DNA of 64,000 nucleotides from Gnetum montanum (GCA_015680685.1 MNCI01022067.1:22659-86658); one strand, 5' to 3'; shown: positions 10,126-22,346, counted from the first letter of the stretch. Program-made: numbers and translations. The notes: generated by a model from the sequence alone, not told the origin.

Positions 10126-11880
10126 TGAGACACCATGAAAATACTAACTTTTTAAATGATTTTCTTGAAATTAACGGTGGAAATTAAGGACATTGACTAT
10201 GATCAAGATGTTCTAGGGTAATTTCATTAATTCAAAATGCACCATTAATGATGATGATGTGAATTTTATCAATAAAACCCTAGGTGGTAAGAAAAAAGGG
10301 TGTGTAATGGTACATTGGAACGTTAAAATTCATAGGGATAATAGTAGGCAAAGAATGTTATGAAAAATTATGCTAAGGATAAGAAATGGTGTGTGAGCTA
10401 TGTCAGAAGTGAAGATTACAAAAGATTACACAAGCGGGTCCTCCCCAAAGCAGGTTCTAACCTATATTGCCCCTGTGTAACCACACTTAAAGTGTCTGTG
10501 GGCATTAGAAGGGTTAAATGTAATCTGCACTAACTCCACAAAACACACACATGTAAATATCACCGGAATGAGATGAAAATTCTATGCTACATGGGACACA
10601 AGCTACAATCACACGAACAGTGAGATGAGATGAAGTACAGAAGGGATCAGAGAGATTGGGATATGAGGTAACTGATTTAGGACACAATGAATCTTGTGTG
10701 TAAAGCATGATTAAGGTGTCATTAACCCATCGATCCAAGATCAGGACCAAGTCCATTCTTCTAATCAGTGACATCGCATTGTTTCATCTCATGGTGAGAA
10801 ACTATGAGAGTACCATAACAACAAGGCGTACGATCACTTGGCGTTTTGTTCAAGGGAGGAGTGATTTTTGTTTTATGGCACTTTGTTTTTTCCTTTTTTT
10901 TCTTTTTCTTTTTCTTTTTCACTTTACTAAATCTAGAGAAGCTGCCAACCTTTAGGCATGGGTGCATGTCTTTCCAGTGGGACCCCCTAGAACAGTGTTT
11001 GATTTTTGAGTGCCCTTTTAATTACTCTTACTCACATTTTTCGTTAGATCTATAAGGATCTTAGTACGACCATGTTGCATGATAACACCCACAGTCTTCA
11101 CCAAAGAGAATCTACAAGTCCCCTTGATGTCACACCCTAATCATTCCCTCTTGGTTTATCCTTCTTCATTCTAGGTACAATGAACACAACATTAATTTTA
11201 AGTTTTTAAAATATCAAGAATATCACTGTACCCTTAAACAGAACCTCTTTATTTGTAGAATGGATGAGTGGGTGTAATGGGCTCACTATTCCAAATAATT
11301 GATCACTCATGACTTAATAACGTAGAACACACCTCAACCAACGATCCACATGAGTGTTTTATTTGTAGACGAGATTACATACAAAAACGTAAAAAGACAA
11401 AAACACAAAAAGCATAAAAAGATAAAAAGATCAAACAAAAAGTTGAAAAATGAAAAACTGGAAAATAAAAAGTTGTAAAATCAAAGAAAATGAAAAATAT
11501 TTATTAACCCTGCTTGTTATTTAGAATGGGGGATATCCCCCATAACTAAACGGTTGAGCATGGCAAGGATTAATAAATGGAAGATGAGGATCCTTACATG
11601 TTGGAAGTATTGGGACTGGTCCATACTTACCCCATCGGGGTTTACACACTTGATGATAATGAGCATAGTGGGGCACTTTATGCCGATGTAGTTCCTAGAT
11701 AACGAGTTGACCCACTATGATGTTTGAGATCGTTAGATGGTATGCAAGGATCAGGTTGTTACTCTCCATTTCTGTGTTCATTGGGCCAGATTGTTGTTGG
11801 AGTGTGAGTTGGTGGCCTTGATGAAGTTACATGAGGCGTTGGGTTCAAAGATGAGGGTGCACCATCGTATGGGACTTGTG
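10126..11880 (-). other. non-coding spacer of element B between gag and internal promoter
   Basis: No coding sequence is apparent. It contains a (CTTTTT)n-like tract at 10886-10920, where element D has a (TA)n tract, and an A/T-rich tract at 11395-11500 that corresponds to the T-rich tract after integrase in element A. A G/C palindrome sits at 11527-11542. Blocks such as GCCAACCTTYAGGCATGGGT (minus-strand complement) are shared with D. Confidence 0.6.
11527..11542. other. perfect 16-bp palindrome TGGGGGATATCCCCCA
   Basis: A strong potential hairpin or cruciform. Element D has ATGGGGG-GTAA-CCCCCAT at the same place: the stem is kept although the centre differs. The left arm resembles the CATGGGGG run after integrase in A and E and before their 3' LTRs. 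Confidence 0.75.
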
Positions 11881-13503
11881 CTAAGTTGGAAATGCAGTGG
11901 CCTTGGAATTGTGTTGTCCCTTCTTACGGCCGTGTTTATAGAAGGGGCGCTTTTGATGTTGAGGAGGCCTCTCACTACTGTTAGTAGTAGTAGCACAAGT
12001 GTCATTCATAGGTTGTTGCGGTGGTGCAGGCACCTTAGGAACAGTTGGTGGCGATGTATAAGGAGGGAAAGGATGAGAATGTTGAAAGTTAGGAGGCGTA
12101 TGAGGTGCACAAGGTGGTGGTTGTGTTGGAGGCATGGGTTGATAGTATTGAGGAGAATGGTACTGTGATGAGATAAAGTATGTTGGATCAGTTGGAGAAA
12201 TAGGATATTGAACAAGATAAGCGTTTGGATTTGGATGATATGAAGGGTGTCTCCAGTCTAAGGGTGGATTCCCCCACGACTGGGGTTGTTGCCATTGTGA
12301 TCAAACACAGTATCTCTATACGAACTTTGGATGTAATGTGTTTCCTCAATGCTCATGTAAATGTAACAAGATTGGGCATTGACCCTTGGGGTGATCATAC
12401 AGGCATATGTTGCATTCATATGTATGATTAGCAGTTGAGCACTTATTTTCCTTATCCCTTCTTTCTGATTGTCTACTATTTCGTCCTGCTTCTTGGGTTG
12501 TTAGAACTTTATCTCCAATGATGTTGATAAATTCTCCACACTTTTGATACGTCCATTCCAACATCTTATTGATCTTTGCCTCGACTTTTTCTAATGTTTG
12601 TTGTATTGGCAAAGATGATGTTTCCATCTTAAGATTGGTTGATTTCTCCTTTTTATGATCATGGACCTTTGTTAAGTTGAGATTTTGGTCCCGTTGATGT
12701 TTTTCAACACTCTCCCATCTAGCTAATTCTCCCTCTTCTTTTGTTACCCACTTAATAAGCTCTTGGACTTGATGGATTCATAGTTTGTATAGTTGACCTT
12801 GGGCATACATCCCTAGGGTTTCTCTTGTTTCATTACGCAGCCCATCAATGATATGGTACATTAGCCTTTCCTCTAAAAACCCATGGCCTGGACAGTTGTT
12901 TAACAGTGCATAATATCTTTCTAAGGCCATGTCCAAGGGTTCATGTTGTGCTTGTTTCCATCCTTGGATTTGTTTCCTCAAGGCTGACACTCTTGTGTAG
13001 GTTTGATATTTTTCATTAAATACTTCTACCATTGTTGACCAACATTGTATTGAATTTGGTTTTAATAATCTATACCATACTTTTGCTTGGCCAATGAGTG
13101 TCATAGGGAAGAGCTTAAGTTTTTGCCAACTGTTATCAATGTTATTCCATGTGTAGGCATCGTAGAAGCCTTGTAAATGTTGATGTGGATCTAAGTCATA
13201 GCCTCCTAAACATTTAGGAAAGTTATTTAAATCGAGCCTGGGTAGATGGCTCTCTTTACGATGCCTACGGGAGATTCCAACAACCTCTTGTATTTGCGTT
13301 AAGCTTGTAGTGGCCAATGGGGGTTCATCGTCATCTTGTAAGTTAGGATTTTGTGTATTGGGATGGCGTTGCTTTCGTTCTTGTTTATAAGAAACTCCCA
13401 GTTTGGGTTGCATACTCCAATATTCATCGTCATATAATTCATTGGTTCTCCAATGAACTTCCTCACTAAGTGTGGCATTATTGTAATCTTGTAGGAGAGG
13501 CAT
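11881..13503 (-). pseudogene. element B gag with zinc knuckle, interrupted by stops
   Basis: From ATG 13503 the frame is open for 241 codons and then continues in the same frame past stops at 12778-12780 (TGA where relatives have Arg) and near 12346. The retrotransposon gag core spans ~13240-12780, with GGYDLDPHQHLQGFYDA, WQKLKLFPMTLIGQAKVWY, ALLNNCPGHGF and a GLRNETRETLG motif. A CX2CX3HX4C zinc knuckle (CNICLYDHPKGQC) lies near 12400-12360. A Pro-rich tail follows (12135-11881). Gag forms the particle and binds RNA. It is the only retroviral-type gene in this element. Confidence 0.8.
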
Positions 13504-13623
13504 TGTTTAAGGTGGTGTGTGAATGTGAATGTGAATTTTTATAATTACTTCTTTCTAAGAGATATATCGTTAAGTCCTTTACAGCAACCTTGTATGATAT
13601 AACTAATCTAGATAACTAGCACC

Positions 13624-13642
13624 GTCCCTGGAAACGGTGCCA
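13624..13642 (-). other. primer binding site of element B (tRNA-Asp type)
   Basis: The minus strand reads TGGCACCGTTTCCAGGGAC, 1 nt inside the 5' LTR, the same class as in elements A, D and E. Confidence 0.7.
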
Positions 13643-13643
13643 A

Positions 13644-14485
13644 TGATGAGTGGCGAGGTACCCCTACGCTCAACCATACGAATATGAGCTTTCTCACGCA
13701 CGATCCGGTCGAACTCCGCAAACGGGCTAGTTGTGGCACCTAGACAGTTAGCCTTAGGTCACAGTTCGTTATCTTTCCACCTGGACTAGTATTATATTTT
13801 TCACGTATGGTTTAGTCTAGAGTGAGGTGTATGATGTGTTCTTAATCTAATGCTACTCCTGAAGGCAATGGAAAGGTAATATTAACTAAGCTAGGAGAGA
13901 AAGAGTAAGAGAATCTAATCTAGCCTAAGTGCGATGAGCATCCATTCCTTGATCATCCGTACACATCTTGGACTTCATGCATGACTACCACTGGGATTAC
14001 CAAGCATATATCCTAAGTACACCACTGGGTTACTAAGTAGTCACACTTAAATGCTTGTAATCAAGTTGTACTCATTCCGCGTTATTAGGAGATAAGGCTA
14101 AGAGAGACTAATTAAGAAATCAGTAAATAATAATTAATTAAATAAATAAATAGCANAAGAGAGACTAATTAAGAAATCAGTAAATAATAATTAATTAAAT
14201 AAATAAATAGCAAAGTGAATGCTGCAATGATGAAGTAATCTCGATCTTTATTGCCGGTCATGTGCGTGTCCAAGTACATCACACTCGAATAAAGGATGTC
14301 GTACAATTACATTCACCACATTGTAGGCAGACACTGGAAAATAATCTATCTCTAGAGGGATCAAACTACCAAAGCTTTGCTACAATCTAACTCCTAATGA
14401 TGAACAAGGAAGAGCCACTTCTTATTTATAGACATTACGGCAAACTACGATATTGCAGGGGAAGACGCGATATCGCGTCCCATCA
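13644..14485 (-). repeat. 5' LTR of element B
   Basis: 842 bp as written, but about 57 bp of this is an apparent assembly duplication around the N at 14156. The inverted TATA is at 14423-14430. The GATATCGCG array in U3 is shorter than in the partner LTR. Confidence 0.88.
14100..14212. other. 56-bp duplication flanking a single N (likely assembly artefact)
   Basis: 14100-14155 and 14157-14212 are identical 56-bp copies on either side of N at 14156. The partner LTR (5800-6632) has only one copy. This pattern is typical of overlapping contig ends joined by a placeholder base. Confidence 0.85.
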
Positions 14486-14490
14486 ATAAC

Positions 14491-15915
14491 TTAGGTGCTG
14501 ATACCAATGGACACAAAGTATCCGAAAAAGGAACAAGGACACATGACAAAGGTGGGCATTCTAATTACAATCGCGATCAAGGAAAAAGACCACCAAAGAG
14601 AAGGTAGTAGACACCGTCATGGTGGTAGTTCTCCTTCTTCTTCATCTTCATCATCCCCTTCACCCTCTCCTTCAGTGTTCGAACGCAGCCATAGGGAAAA
14701 AGATCATGAGGATAAGGGCAAGCAAAGTGTAAGTCACAGATGAAATAGCCAAGACAGAGGACGAGGGCACTCTAGGAAATCATGCCATAGAAGAAGGGAG
14801 AGTAGGGAATAACATACGTATCATAGATGCCACGAACAAGATGATCATGATGAACCCCTACTCACTACTAGAAGCATGCTAGAAATAACTCAGGTTATGA
14901 GAGTTTCAACAAGGCACCAAAAAGATAATAGGATTAAGAGGTTAGATATGAATAGCAACCCACGATTTGAAGGGGGATATAACGCTGATCCTAAAAATCA
15001 CTTACAAGCATTTCATGATGCGTGTGCCTTGCAAAACATAGAAAACGAATGGCAAAAACTTAAGTTGTTCCCACAGACACTAATAAAAGAAGTTGAAAGC
15101 TAGTACCGATCCTTAGAATCGGAATCCATTCGTAGGTGGAGTATTATGTTAGAATTATTCAATGATAAGTACCAAACGTACTCCTGGGTGTCTAACCTAT
15201 GAAAGCAAATCCAAGGATGGAAACAAGGAAGTCATGAACCCTTGGATGTTGCCATGGGCTATTATTATGCACTATTACATCATTGTCCTGGCCATGGTTA
15301 TTCACAGCGAAATCAACTACGCCATCTCGTAGATGGGCTTAGGAATGAAATGAGAAGAACCCTTGGGACTTATGCCCAAGGAAGGTTATCTGAGCTTAGG
15401 TTCCATCAAATTCACAAACTACTGGAGAAAGTTGCTAAGGAAGAAGGTAAGCTAAAAAAGAGAGAGAGTGCGGAAGAATATAACCGAGATCCTTCCCTTT
15501 GGAAGAAGGGAGTAAGATTTTGTGAGAATGAGGAAGAGTCACCACTCAAAGAGATGGTGAATAGGAAAACCTTCCCTGTCCAAAAGTTAACATCAAAAGT
15601 ATTGGCAAAGGTAGACCAAATGTGGAACTCCTTGGAAAGTAGGTTTCAAACTGTTCTCAAAGTAGTACAGGAGTCTAGAGAGCGAGGTAGTGATCGTGAC
15701 AAAAGAAAAAAGAGATAAGTAGAAAATGCACATAACAAGGGTAAGGGTAAAGTTGCTATTATTGAAGAGGTTGTGGACTCAAATATAGATGATGATAGTG
15801 GATGTGAGATATGTCAATATGACCATCCTAAGGGATGTTGCCCTATGATCTTACATCTATAGGAGTTTGGGGTGTATGCACTTAATCCACATTTAAACAA
15901 ATGGAAAACATCCCG
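14491..15915 (+). pseudogene. element A gag, C-terminal part with zinc knuckle, broken
   Basis: Gag of A resumes after element B. A Ser-rich linker (14620-14670) is followed by the gag core: FEGGYNADPKNHLQAFHDA, WQKLKLFPQT, HHCPGHGYS and GLRNEMRRTLGTYAQGRL (14960-15400). A charged region follows, then the zinc knuckle CEICQYDHPKGCC near 15808-15846. Stops interrupt the frame near 15101, 15200, 15716 and 15860. The order and motifs match the gag of element E. Confidence 0.8.
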
Positions 15916-16358
15916 ATAGTTACCTTATCCCTAAGGTAAACCAAGGCAGTTCCACCAGCCTTTAACATTATCCAAGTGGAACTCCACCACAATTGATTGA
16001 GCAACATCAATAGTGGTAGCACCCACAATCATGGGGAATGCCACCACCAAGGCAACAATATTCTTATTGGCAACCTGACCCATATGGATAATACATGCAA
16101 CATCCAATCTCTCCACGTGACTCTGTTGGTCACATTACTCCTCAACATCACTACCAAGCCTGTAAGTACTATAGGACTGCCTTTCTTAGGGGTGATATTC
16201 CACAAGTGTACCATCCTTCAAATCTGACTGCATCTCTCCCACCAATAGCTCCATTACCACATGCTCTAGCAATGCAAGGCGAACTCTCTACTCATCCATA
16301 GCAATGCAATGCCACAAGGGCTATTAATCCTCAACCTACTATTGGTTCTAACAACCGT

Positions 16359-17000
16359 ATGAAGAAAAGACCTTTCTTTAGAACCAACAGTCCAACCAAG
16401 CCTTTGCAACCACAAGCGGGTGAGTCTTTGGACGTTTCCATATCAAATAAAGCTTCAGAGCCCTCTTCGAACCTAACACTACATTCAACGCATACGATCA
16501 CGTTAACACATGCTGTTACTGATTGGATTAAGGCTAGTCACCTTCCCAAGAAATTCTCTGATTGTAGGAGTCCCCTAATATATCTACAAATCGCTGGGAA
16601 TGAGCCATGCAAAGCTCTTTTGGATTCGGGTTCTGGTGTCAACCTAATATCCCAATAAATGTATAAGGCTTGGAACCTACCTCCATTAAAAAAGAGCAAC
16701 ATTTGTTTAGAGCTGGCTAACTAGTCCATCATTGTTCCCTTGGGATTAGTGGAGGACATTGTTACCAGTGTTTGTGGATGATCGTAGCTAGCTGACTTCC
16801 TAGTGATTCAAGTAAACAACAGTAAGGGGGACTTCCCAATCATAATAGGAAGGGCATGGCTAAGCACTATCGATACGCTCCTAGGAATCTATGATCTTTC
16901 CCTAGAAATATCTAAGAAAAATACTTTCAGAAAGATCAAGAAGAAGAAGGTTCCATGCATTGCATACAGTGACACAGGGTGTAATTGCGTGCAGAGATCA
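16359..17000 (+). pseudogene. element A aspartic protease, broken
   Basis: The segment LLDSGSGVNLIS (near 16617-16655) carries the Asp-Ser-Gly catalytic triad of retropepsins, followed by the GRAWLSTIDTLLGI segment. Stops occur just after the active site (16656-16658) and in the following flap region, so no functional protease is possible. Element E has a homologous copy at 51180-51637. Confidence 0.75.
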
Positions 17001-17144
17001 TGGGTTGTGCAAAGTTTAACATTTCTTGCATGCAATCAGTGTGCACAAATGATCAATATACAAAGGTGCTTGCATGCAGCAGCCACACAACAAGAAGACA
17101 CCTAGTGGCTGACAGCTGATCAAGAAAGAAGCTCACTTATATGC

Positions 17145-18700
17145 ATGGAACTAACTGAGGGTTTGACTTGTGCTTACATAGATAGCATAGACGCATTAGA
17201 GCAAGTCCACTGCCAACTTCCAAGTCCGAACCTCAAAAAAATCAACTGGGGGAAGTTGGAAATTCCTATGAAATTTAAAAAGAAGCCCTTAGAGCTAAAA
17301 CCATTGCCCACTGGTATGGAATACATGTTCCTTAAGAATGGAAAATTGGTAATCATCAACGCAAAACTTGCTCAGCAAAAAAAAGAGAGTTTGCTAAAGG
17401 TAATAAAAAAGTGGTTAAAAGCCTTCGCATGGTCATATCCAGAATTAACCAGAATAGATCCTAGGATATGCTAGCATAGGATTTACACTAACTCCTCCAT
17501 GAAGTCTCAAAAACAACCATAGAGGTGATTGAACCCAAAGTTGAAGCAAGTAGTAAAAGAAGAAATCAAACAACTTCTAAAGGCTGGGTTCATATACCCC
17601 ATTGCTGATAGCAAATGGGTTAGCCCCTTAGCAATCATGCCTAAAAAGGAAGGCAAATGGAGGGTGTGCATAGATTTTAAGCTACTAAACATGGCAACAT
17701 TCAACGATCACTTTTTGTTGCCATTTGTTGACCAAGTCTTAGACACAATCGCAGGGCATCACTATTATAGTTTTCTATATGGATATAGTAGATATAACCA
17801 AATACAAATATCCCCAGAAGACCAAGACAAAACTACGTTCACCAATCCTTGGGGAACGTTTGCATACAAACAAATGCCATTTGGCTTATGCAATGCCCTT
17901 GCAATGTTTCAATGCTTAGTTCTAAGCATATTCCAGTAGTAGATAGGAAATGGTGTGGAAGTATTTATGGATGACTTCTCCACTTATGGAGCAAGCTTTG
18001 ATCAAGCCTTGGACCAATTAGAGCAAGTGCTGAAAAGATGTGTAGAAACTAATCTAAGGCTCAACTAGCAAAAGAGCCATTTGATGATCCAAGAAGGCAT
18101 AGTACTTGGGCATAAAATTTAACATGCAGGAATAGAGGTCGACCCAGAGAAAATAAAAGTCATCTAAGGAATTACCCGTCAACTGGAAACTATCAAAGAC
18201 ATTCGGTCATTCCTTGGACACACTGGCTACTATAGGAGATTCATAGAGAGCTTTTCAAAGATTGCCAAAGCATTGGTAGAGCTAACGAAAAAGGATGTAC
18301 CCTTTAAGTGGACCAGGGAATGTGAACTAGCTTTCCAAACTCTAAAATAGAAGCTGGTAGAAACACCCATTCTACAAGCTCCTGATTGGTCCAAACCGTT
18401 CCATGTCATGACTGACGCATCTAGTTATGCCTTAAGAGTCGTACTTACACAATTAGATGACTAGAAATGTCCTTATTACATCCACTGTGCAAGTAAAAGT
18501 ATCGTTGGTGCAAAACTCAACTACACTACTATAGAAAAAGAATTAATAGTTGTAGTGTTTGCACTAGAAAAATTTAGACACTATGTATTGGGATACAAAG
18601 TATTCATACACATATATCATAGTGAAATCTAGTTCCTCATGAATAAGCTAATAGTAAGCTCTTGTATTATATGATGACTTGTAATCCTACAAGAGTTCGA
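17145..18700 (+). pseudogene. element A reverse transcriptase and RNase H, broken
   Basis: RT blocks in order: EEIKQLLKAGFIYPIADSKW, VCIDFKLLN, TTFTNPWGTFAYKQMPFGLC and the catalytic VFMDDFSTYG (near 17965). The FMDD form is common in Athila elements. Thumb/connection motifs follow (RSFLGHTGYYRRFIESFSKI), then an RNase H-like segment with TDASSYALRVVL and the YTTIEKELIVVVFALEKFRHY block (18390-18600). Stops at about 17472, 17520, 17937, 18066, 18120, 18165 and 18350 inactivate it. Confidence 0.85.
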
Positions 18701-18707
18701 TTTAACA

Positions 18708-20201
18708 ATGATCGATTACAAAGGCACCGAGAATGTAGTTTCCGATCATTTATCTCAGTTGCGCTGGGATAGTAAAGAGGATGAGTATCCAATTTTCAAT
18801 CATTTCCCTGATGAGTTCCTCTTTGTTGGTGTAATGAATAACCAATCACCCACTGAGACAAACTGGTACAGTAGCATTCTTACCTATCTCCTTACCCAAC
18901 AAACACCACAAGAACTATACCTCAAGAAGAAACAACAGTTTCTTCACAGAGCCAAGTACTTTATGGAGATCAATGGACAACTTTACAAAGTATGTCCTGA
19001 TGGCTTGGTTCGATGGTGTGTTCCCGATAGAGATCAATTGAGAGTTCTCCAAGATGCTCATGAGGGCCCTTGTGGGGGTCATTATGCTGGGAGACGAACG
19101 ACCATCAAGATCCTGCTTGGCCTACCCTGTTCTAGGGCACCCATCAATTTGTCCAATCTTGTGAGTGCTATCAACGTGATGGGGGAATGACTGCTAGAAT
19201 GGAGGGTCCCCAACAATGGATTCAACTGTTAGAACCCTTCAACATTTGGGGAATTGATTTCATGGGACCCATGACACCAATGTCCAATGAAAAAGCTTAC
19301 ATCATAGTTGTTGTAGACTACTTAACAAAATGGGTTGAAGCAGCTGCTGTTAAAGATTGCACATCATCTATAGCTACATGATTTGTTCAACAACAAGTCA
19401 TCAATAGGTTTGGTGTGCCACATGCACTTATCTTAGACAATGGCACACACTTCACGAGTGCAACTTTTTAGAAGTTAATGCAACGCTTAGGGGTTAAGCA
19501 TAAATTGACTGCACCATACCACCCCCAAAGCAAACGGTCAAGTCAAGGTCACCAACAGGGAGATTACTAAGATACTAACCAAAACCATTAGCAAGTATAG
19601 GCGAGACTAGAGCACTAAATTGAATGATGCTCTTTGGGCATATTGCTCCACATGGAAACTCCCTATAGGCTACTCTCCCTATGAGTTAGTGTATGGAAAA
19701 CTTCCAATGCTCCCTATCCAAACTAAGCTCCGTACACTAGCCACAACATGTGACCTCAACCTTGACCTTGATCTAGCACAAAAATAAAGGTTGATGACTC
19801 TTAACTTGCTAGATGAGAACCAACTAGCTACCCTGTCATCTAATGAGTTGCACAAGGCATTTAATAAAGAACGTCATGACCTGAAAATTAGGAAAGTTAA
19901 GTATCAGCTAGGAGATAAGGTTCTCTATTGGAACCCCACACATGTGTCACAACATACCAAATTTCAAACATTGTGGGAAGGACCTTACATTATCTATGCA
20001 ACTTTCCCTTTAGGGGCCATGACCATATATAAACCTGAGAGCCTCGATAAGAGACTATTAGTCAACATGCAACAAACAAAACCTTTCCATGAGTTTAGGA
20101 TAGCTAGGACACATGCTACCTCTGTAGGTGGGCAACCTTGCTCATTATTTCAGATCTCCTCCTTCCAACTCGGTCATAGGGGAGATGGCCACCTTTGCTA
20201 A
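18708..20201 (+). pseudogene. element A integrase, broken
   Basis: The zinc-binding start has DAHEGPCGGHYAGRRTT (His pair, ~19050). The Cys pair is out of frame near 19160. The core has WGIDFMGPM (first Asp, ~19240) and LDNGTHFTS (second Asp, ~19435). A frameshift follows at about 19530, before the catalytic Glu. The C-terminal domain is open at 19791-20201 (LGDKVLYWNPTHVSQHT, LWEGPYIIYATFPLGAM). Several stops separate the pieces. Confidence 0.82.
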
Positions 20202-20865
20202 CCATTGAAGGCCCTTAGTTCTTTTTAAAAAAATTTTTACACATTTTTGTTTTACAAGTTTTTGTTTTGCACATTTCTTTAATCTTTCTTGTTTTTTTTA
20301 CACCATCATTCATATTTTTACCATTTCTTTGTGTGATTACTTTATTTTTTTGGTTACCCAATAAGTGCTCATGATGGTGGCATGAATAATACCATATTGA
20401 TTACTAATGTTTGAATTTTACCTTTGAAGTATGATGTTGATATTAAGGTATGGTTCTTTTGATTAAATAGGCAATGAGTCCACGTCATTCATGCATCCAT
20501 AAAATCCTATGGTCTCCCTTGGCTTGGAACTGTATAGTCCCTTTCTCTAATAAAATTGTTAACAAATTGGTGGCTGGGTATTTACTAAGGAAGGACTAAA
20601 AGGATGAAAAGGGTGTGACTTCAAGGGGATTTTATGCATTTGTGCTAGATATTCTCTTGAATGCTTGGATGCTTTTTCCTTGGGTTTTCCACCATTTTGA
20701 CCGTTCATCAAATCTTCGGAAGTTGAGTACATAAAAATAAGTCTTTGCATGGTATGGTTCTCATGCAAAAATAAAAAAATTATGAGAATTCGAAGCATAC
20801 CCCTTAGACACAATAATGAACTTTGGCTACACACACTGGTTATGGCATTGGAAAGACATGTAACC
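20202..20865 (+). other. element A post-integrase spacer, first part
   Basis: Non-coding. It contains a TCATAGGGGAGATGGCCACC run after the integrase, a long T-rich tract (20220-20350) and a block around CTTGGAACTGTATAGTCCCTT shared with element E (~52300). Element C is inserted at 20865/20866 and the spacer continues at 37834. Confidence 0.7.
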
Positions 20866-22321
20866 TGAAACACCGTGAAAATTGCGAGTCGGCCTCAGGC
20901 AAAGATTCGCAATTCCAGCAAGAACGCGCATCAGATTTGTTCGAAGGACAGGTTTACGCTCTATTACGCACGGCAACGTAATGAGCGTAATAAGCTTCAA
21001 GACAGTCGAAGGCAGAGTTCAGAGAAGCACAACAGGTCGGCACTTTTTCTTGCAATACATGGATAACTTGTCTTTACGCTCGTTACGCGGCGGTGCGTAC
21101 CATGGCGTATGTTATCAAGTTGTACATTGCCTACGCTTCATTACGCGTAGTTGCGTAGTGAGCGTAAGTTATACATTGTTTACGCTTCATCACGCGCAGC
21201 TGCGTAGCAAGCGTAAACCACGCATTATTTATGCTTCATTACGCGTGGTTGCGTAGCGAGCATAAGTTAGGCATTATTTACGCTTCATTACGCGCGGTTG
21301 CGTAGTGAGCGTAGGTTGCGCACTATCCACGCTTCGTTACGCACAGTTGCGTAGTGAGCGTAGAACAATTTTGGGCTTACTGCTTTTACTCTAGATTACG
21401 CTCATACACGCAACGTAACGCGAAAGAGCATAATACAGCCTGAATGCAGCCTACGCTCAGCATGTGCCTACTCTTCACACGCACAACATGCAAACAAGCG
21501 TGTTGTGCGTAGTCATAGTCTGACTTAAAAGATCATGCCAGCAGGGCCCGTAATATCCGGAATTCACATCATCAGGGTTGCACCTTTTCCACAAAGCGTC
21601 GCGGCCTACAAATACCCCAGTTGACAAAGATACCAGGGGTTGGCAAAATTCGGGTTGGCAAATCAAAGAAGCAAAAAGCATATTTTTGAGCACCAGAGCA
21701 CTTAGCACTTTGGAGTAGAGATACAGAGAACATCGCTTTAGCAATCGTGGAGATCATCACCTTACAGTTGAAGCAGAGCACAGTTCGCTTCGAGCACCGG
21801 TGACAGGAGTGATCGTTCTGCTGAAGGACTCTATCCATCAGAAACAATTGATCAGTAGACGTCAAAGCTTGGCCCGCCTTGCATCTCAGCTTAGCCCACG
21901 AGGTAGATCGGACTTCTGTTTAGACCATTTTGCTTGTTGTTCTGTGCTTGTTTTACATCTTGTAATCGGGGATTCCCCAGTGTAATTTCTCATACGAAAT
22001 ATACATTTTAAGTCAAAGCACAGATCTTGAAGCTCCGTGCTTCTCTTATGTCAGCCTTCTTTCATCGTGCTTAGCATTATCACCGTTGCAACCTGTCTAC
22101 ATCGTTTTCCCCTCGTTTTACGACGCCTTAAATCAGATCGCTTTCTTTTACGCACGTTGCATCGTTTTACTGACTCGTAAGTCCCTGTCTGATCGACAAG
22201 ACCGTTCAGGGCGCCGCAAATTTGTTTTTCCAGCATAGCCCTCGCGCGGATCCGTGGCTAAAACTGTGTACGCCGGAATATTGGTTGGTATTTCCAACTG
22301 CCGACGTTTTCTGTCGTTACA
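20866..22321 (+). repeat. 5' LTR of element C
   Basis: 1456 bp, colinear with the 3' LTR without net indels. It is rich in TTACGC/GCGTAA words and carries five 49-bp imperfect-palindrome repeats (21133-21367). Block 21321-21367 (the fifth repeat) is replaced by unrelated sequence in the 3' LTR. Confidence 0.93.
21133..21367 (+). repeat. 49-bp tandem repeats in LTR U3 of element C
   Basis: About five units start ACGCTTCATTACGCG and contain GCGTAGTGAGCGTAA. Within each unit the arms TACGCTTCATTACGCG and TTGCGTAGTGAGCGTA are imperfect inverted repeats, so every unit can fold into a hairpin. The 3' LTR has four units (from 36640). Confidence 0.85.
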
Positions 22322-22327
22322 GTTTTC

Positions 22328-22346
22328 TGGCGCTAGAAGGAGGGCC
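22328..22346 (+). other. primer binding site of element C
   Basis: TGGCGCTAGAAGGAGGGCC begins 6 nt after the LTR. The TGGCGC start fits complementarity to a tRNA 3' end (CCA tail). I could not assign the tRNA with certainty. Confidence 0.6.

Larger units (their letters stand above)
5800..14485 (-). mobile_element. element B: non-autonomous LTR retrotransposon with gag and an accessory gene, nested in A
   Basis: It runs TGATGAG...CCCATCA with target duplication ATAAC (5795-5799 and 14486-14490), inserted in gag of A. On the minus strand the order is: 5' LTR (14485-13644), tRNA-Asp-type primer site, gag (13503-11881), spacer with G/C hairpin, internal promoter (10125-10024), accessory gene (9552-6787), polypurine tract (TTGTGGGAGTA next to 6632), 3' LTR (6632-5800). 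Protease, RT, RNase H and integrase are all absent, so mobility would need enzymes in trans. Element D at 41299-56673 has the same layout. Confidence 0.9.

Noticed and set aside
11737-12168. 143-codon plus-strand frame
   Set aside because: It is the complement of the Pro-rich gag tail of element B; motifs and frame continuity favour the minus strand.
20882-21256. 124-codon frame in the LTR of element C, also present in the other LTR
   Set aside because: It crosses the U3 repeats, has no recognisable domain, and is present twice only because LTRs are copies.
21133-21367. Regular 49-bp repeats considered as a CRISPR-like array
   Set aside because: There are no unique spacers of constant length, the repeats lie inside a plant LTR and no cas genes are present.
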